A stretch of DNA of 64,000 bases from Gemmatimonadota bacterium. Its GTDB lineage: Bacteria > Gemmatimonadota > Gemmatimonadetes > Gemmatimonadales > GWC2-71-9. The stretch lies in assembly GCA_022563595.1 (NCBI GenBank), contig JADFNB010000012.1, forward strand, positions 1 through 64,000, given 5' to 3'. Shown in pieces: positions 62,067 to 64,000 of the stretch (position 1 is its first letter; each line of letters starts with the position of its first letter). The notes under the pieces are model-generated. The model had not been told where the DNA came from. It saw only the letters and a program-made list of their open reading frames with translations, and ran no database searches. The translations under genes and the position numbers were made by a program.

Positions 62067-62830
62067 TTGGCGCTGAACCGCTCGAGAAAGGCCCGCTCTC
62101 CGCCGCTTAGGCTCGCTATGCCCGATGCGGAGATCTTATCCAGGATTCTGTCCAGCTCCTCACGGTTGAGCGGGTGCATCTCCTGTCCTTTGATCTTGCG
62201 CCACCTGTCCAGATCGCGCGCCTTGCCCAACGGTCGGCTCTTGCGGGCGCCCTGCACCGTGGCCTTGAACCGCGAGGCCGCCGAGTGCATCTGGGACAGT
62301 CTGAGATAGAGGTAGGAGCCGACGAAACCGCCCAGGTGTGCGAAATGCGCTATCCCCGGGGCACCGAATAGGCCGCCCAGCACCGCCATCACCACCAGGA
62401 ACCCGACCACGAATCTGACCTCCACCGGGAATAGGAACCAGATCAACACTTGCTCCCGGGGCCAATACCGCACGAAACCGTACATCACGCCGAAGACCGC
62501 CCCGGACGCCCCGACGATGGCCGAGTAGGGCGTGAACACCGAAAACAGCGCTCCGGTGAGCCCGCTGATCAGGTACAGTCGGATGAATCGCGTCCCACCC
62601 AGTCGTTCCTCGAGCCGCGGCCCGAAGAAGTAAAGCACCAGCATGTTGAACAGGATGTGCGTGAACCCGGCGTGCAGGAACATGTAGGTGAGGGCCGTCC
62701 ACGGCCGGGTCAGGATGAACGCCGGCACGAGAACCAGAATGCGAGGCAGCCCCCCGAGACTGAGCTTCACCAGGTACATGGCGGCGTTTGCCAGCAGCAG
62801 ACGGGTGACCCACGGCGTGAGCATCATCAT
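62063..62830 (-). CDS. Rhomboid-family intramembrane serine protease
   Basis: A 255-residue protein with six helices. The catalytic Ser is in IVGASGAVFGVMYG and the His in IAHFAHLGGFVGSYLYLR. The early HAGFTHILFNMLVLYFFGP loop is the rhomboid L1/H2 signature. A soluble C-terminal tail of about 80 residues (HPLNREELDRILDKISASG) follows, as in many soil bacteria. It cuts membrane proteins within the bilayer; targets are unknown. It is 45 bases after the beta-propeller gene and overlaps the phosphatase gene, forming a likely three-gene operon. Confidence 0.93.
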   Translation of the reverse strand: MMMLTPWVTRLLLANAAMYLVKLSLGGLPRILVLVPAFILTRPWTALTYMFLHAGFTHILFNMLVLYFFGPRLEERLGGTRFIRLYLISGLTGALFSVFTPYSAIVGASGAVFGVMYGFVRYWPREQVLIWFLFPVEVRFVVGFLVVMAVLGGLFGAPGIAHFAHLGGFVGSYLYLRLSQMHSAASRFKATVQGARKSRPLGKARDLDRWRKIKGQEMHPLNREELDRILDKISASGIASLSGGERAFLERFSAK

Positions 62831-62875
62831 ATCAAGCTTAACAACGTGCGACGACCTATTGGAGGTTTGGAGGCG

Positions 62876-63862
62876 CTAAGGGATGCGCGCCCGCCCGATC
62901 GTGTTGGCGTCCGTTCCGAACCAGATCGTGCGATCCGGCCGGTGGAAGACCATGTGGCGCACGCTGCCGCCCCCGCTCTCGATCGGCGTGATGCCGAAGA
63001 ACTCCTCGCTACGCGGATCGAATCCGACGAACCGGTTGGGCTGGGTGCCGGTCTCCACCAGCCAGATCCGGTCCCGGTGGTCGACGGCCATCGCGTAGGG
63101 CAATGCCGCGTCCCCTGACGGCAGCCGCCACTCCGTGAACGTCCCGGTCGTCGGGTCGAAGCGACCGAGGTATCCACCGCGATAGTCGCCGTACCATACC
63201 ATGCCGTCCGACGTGCACACCACCCGCCGGGGCCGCGCCTCAGCGCGCGGGAGCGGAATCTCCCGCAGTGCCATTGTAGCGGGATCGACGGTGGCGAGCT
63301 TGTTGGTGCCGAACAGCGCGATCCAGGGCCGATCCTCGGCGTCGAGTGCGATCCCATACGGCCGGGCGCGAGCGGTCGGCACCGGCACGCTCTCGAATGC
63401 CCCGGTCGCGGGCGTGAACCGGCCGATGTGATTGGACTGCTGGGCCGTGAACCAGATATCTCCGCTCCGCGTGAAGACGAGGGTATGTGGATCCTCGATG
63501 GGGGCGGGTGTGGCGAACTTGGCCATGTGTCCCGTTGCCGGATCGAGCCGGCCGATGTGGGCTGCGCGGTTGCCCGCGTACCACACGATCCCCGCGGCGT
63601 CCACGATCAGGTTGTGCGGTCCCGTGCCCGCATCGAGGTCGAATCTCTGGAACAACCCCGTAGCGGGATCCAACGCCGCCACGTAGTGCGAGCGCTGGCC
63701 CACGAACCAGACGCGCCCGTCCGGCCCCACGTACGGATCGCGCGGGCGGCTCTGCTCCCAGGGTACGGGCCACTCGGTGATCTCGATCTCGTCGGGCGGC
63801 CGGAGTCCGAGTCCGAGCGCCGCGCCGAGGCCCACGAGACCCAGAACCAGACGTGTTGTCAT
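62876..63862 (-). CDS. Streptogramin lyase (Vgb)-like beta-propeller protein, exported
   Basis: A 328-residue protein with a signal-like N-terminus (RLVLGLVGLGAALGLGL). It has six to seven repeats of the form GRVWFVGQRSHYVAALDPATG, GIVWYAGNRAAHIGRLDPATG and DIWFTAQQSNHIGRFTPATG, the Vgb-type propeller. Most exported relatives are not antibiotic lyases and have unknown roles, so resistance should not be inferred. ATG 63862 has AGGAGG five bases upstream. The 138 bases to the window end hold no supported feature. Confidence 0.87.
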   Translation of the reverse strand: MTTRLVLGLVGLGAALGLGLRPPDEIEITEWPVPWEQSRPRDPYVGPDGRVWFVGQRSHYVAALDPATGLFQRFDLDAGTGPHNLIVDAAGIVWYAGNRAAHIGRLDPATGHMAKFATPAPIEDPHTLVFTRSGDIWFTAQQSNHIGRFTPATGAFESVPVPTARARPYGIALDAEDRPWIALFGTNKLATVDPATMALREIPLPRAEARPRRVVCTSDGMVWYGDYRGGYLGRFDPTTGTFTEWRLPSGDAALPYAMAVDHRDRIWLVETGTQPNRFVGFDPRSEEFFGITPIESGGGSVRHMVFHRPDRTIWFGTDANTIGRARIP

Positions 63863-64000
63863 GGGGACCTCCTCCTGTAACAGGGGTCGGTTAAGATGCC
63901 ATGGACGCCTGAGCGGCGCTATGGCGAGCTCGGGGCCGAAACCCCGGCGTAGCAACGCCGCTGCGTTGCTCCGCCTGTCAGAGGGCGGCCAAAGCCTCCA

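Noticed and set aside
62876-63862. Streptogramin resistance function
   Set aside because: Only the propeller fold is shared; the protein appears exported, and most such relatives have no known lyase activity.

Overview
This 64 kb window is a high-GC, gene-dense bacterial chromosome segment. No phage, IS element, CRISPR array, rRNA or tRNA was seen. The repertoire suggests Gemmatimonadota or a close relative: a Hanks-type kinase with a TolB-like/TPR sensor, M16/M1/S46/DUF885 exported peptidases, a sortilin/BNR-repeat exoprotein, a TonB receptor paired with a DUF4249 lipoprotein, and many Gram-negative outer-membrane barrels. This assignment is an inference from gene content only.

Layout. 1-5.3 kb: an edge fragment of a membrane protein, a YyaL-like thioredoxin-domain protein, an nfuA-like gene coupled to an ATP-grasp gene, and a small conserved protein. 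5.3-9.8 kb: a tight minus-strand sulfur operon, cysM - mec (JAMM peptidase) - a CysO::MoeZ-like fusion (ubiquitin-like + E1 + rhodanese) - ferredoxin. Divergent from it are a MarR regulator with a Cys cluster and a bacilliredoxin; short inverted half-sites lie between the two units. 10.1-13.5 kb: a HAO-like octaheme cytochrome c with a polytopic membrane partner, tail-to-tail with an orphan bamA (6-oxocyclohex-1-ene-1-carbonyl-CoA hydrolase, the marker enzyme of anaerobic benzoyl-CoA degradation). 13.8-31.2 kb: lipid kinase, DUF4153 protein, M1 peptidase, MFS transporter, M16 pair, BNR exoprotein, DUF885 hydrolase, 2OG oxygenase, a decarboxylating dehydrogenase and a lipoprotein. 31.4-43.6 kb: possible ART-fold protein, threonine dehydrogenase, S46 peptidase, PdxH, porin, MtnA, YjbQ, radical SAM protein, ThiI-rhodanese and an unknown protein. 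43.7-56.5 kb: Arg-rich DUF4384 protein, DUF481 protein, NSS transporter, TonB receptor + DUF4249, GGCT-like protein, FadL/PorV-like barrel and the Ser/Thr kinase. 56.5-64 kb: DUF4342, a 72-residue histone-like protein that is half Lys/Arg, a dioxygenase/DapA-like/epimerase operon, IF-1, cold-shock protein, histidine phosphatase, rhomboid protease and a streptogramin-lyase-like beta-propeller.

The most interesting blocks are the protein-thiocarboxylate cysteine operon, in which the sulfur-carrier protein is fused to its own activating enzyme, and the neighbouring octaheme/bamA region. Both suggest redox and possibly anaerobic chemistry, but no other benzoyl-CoA pathway gene is in the window. 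Many long antisense frames in this GC-rich DNA were discarded as shadows.
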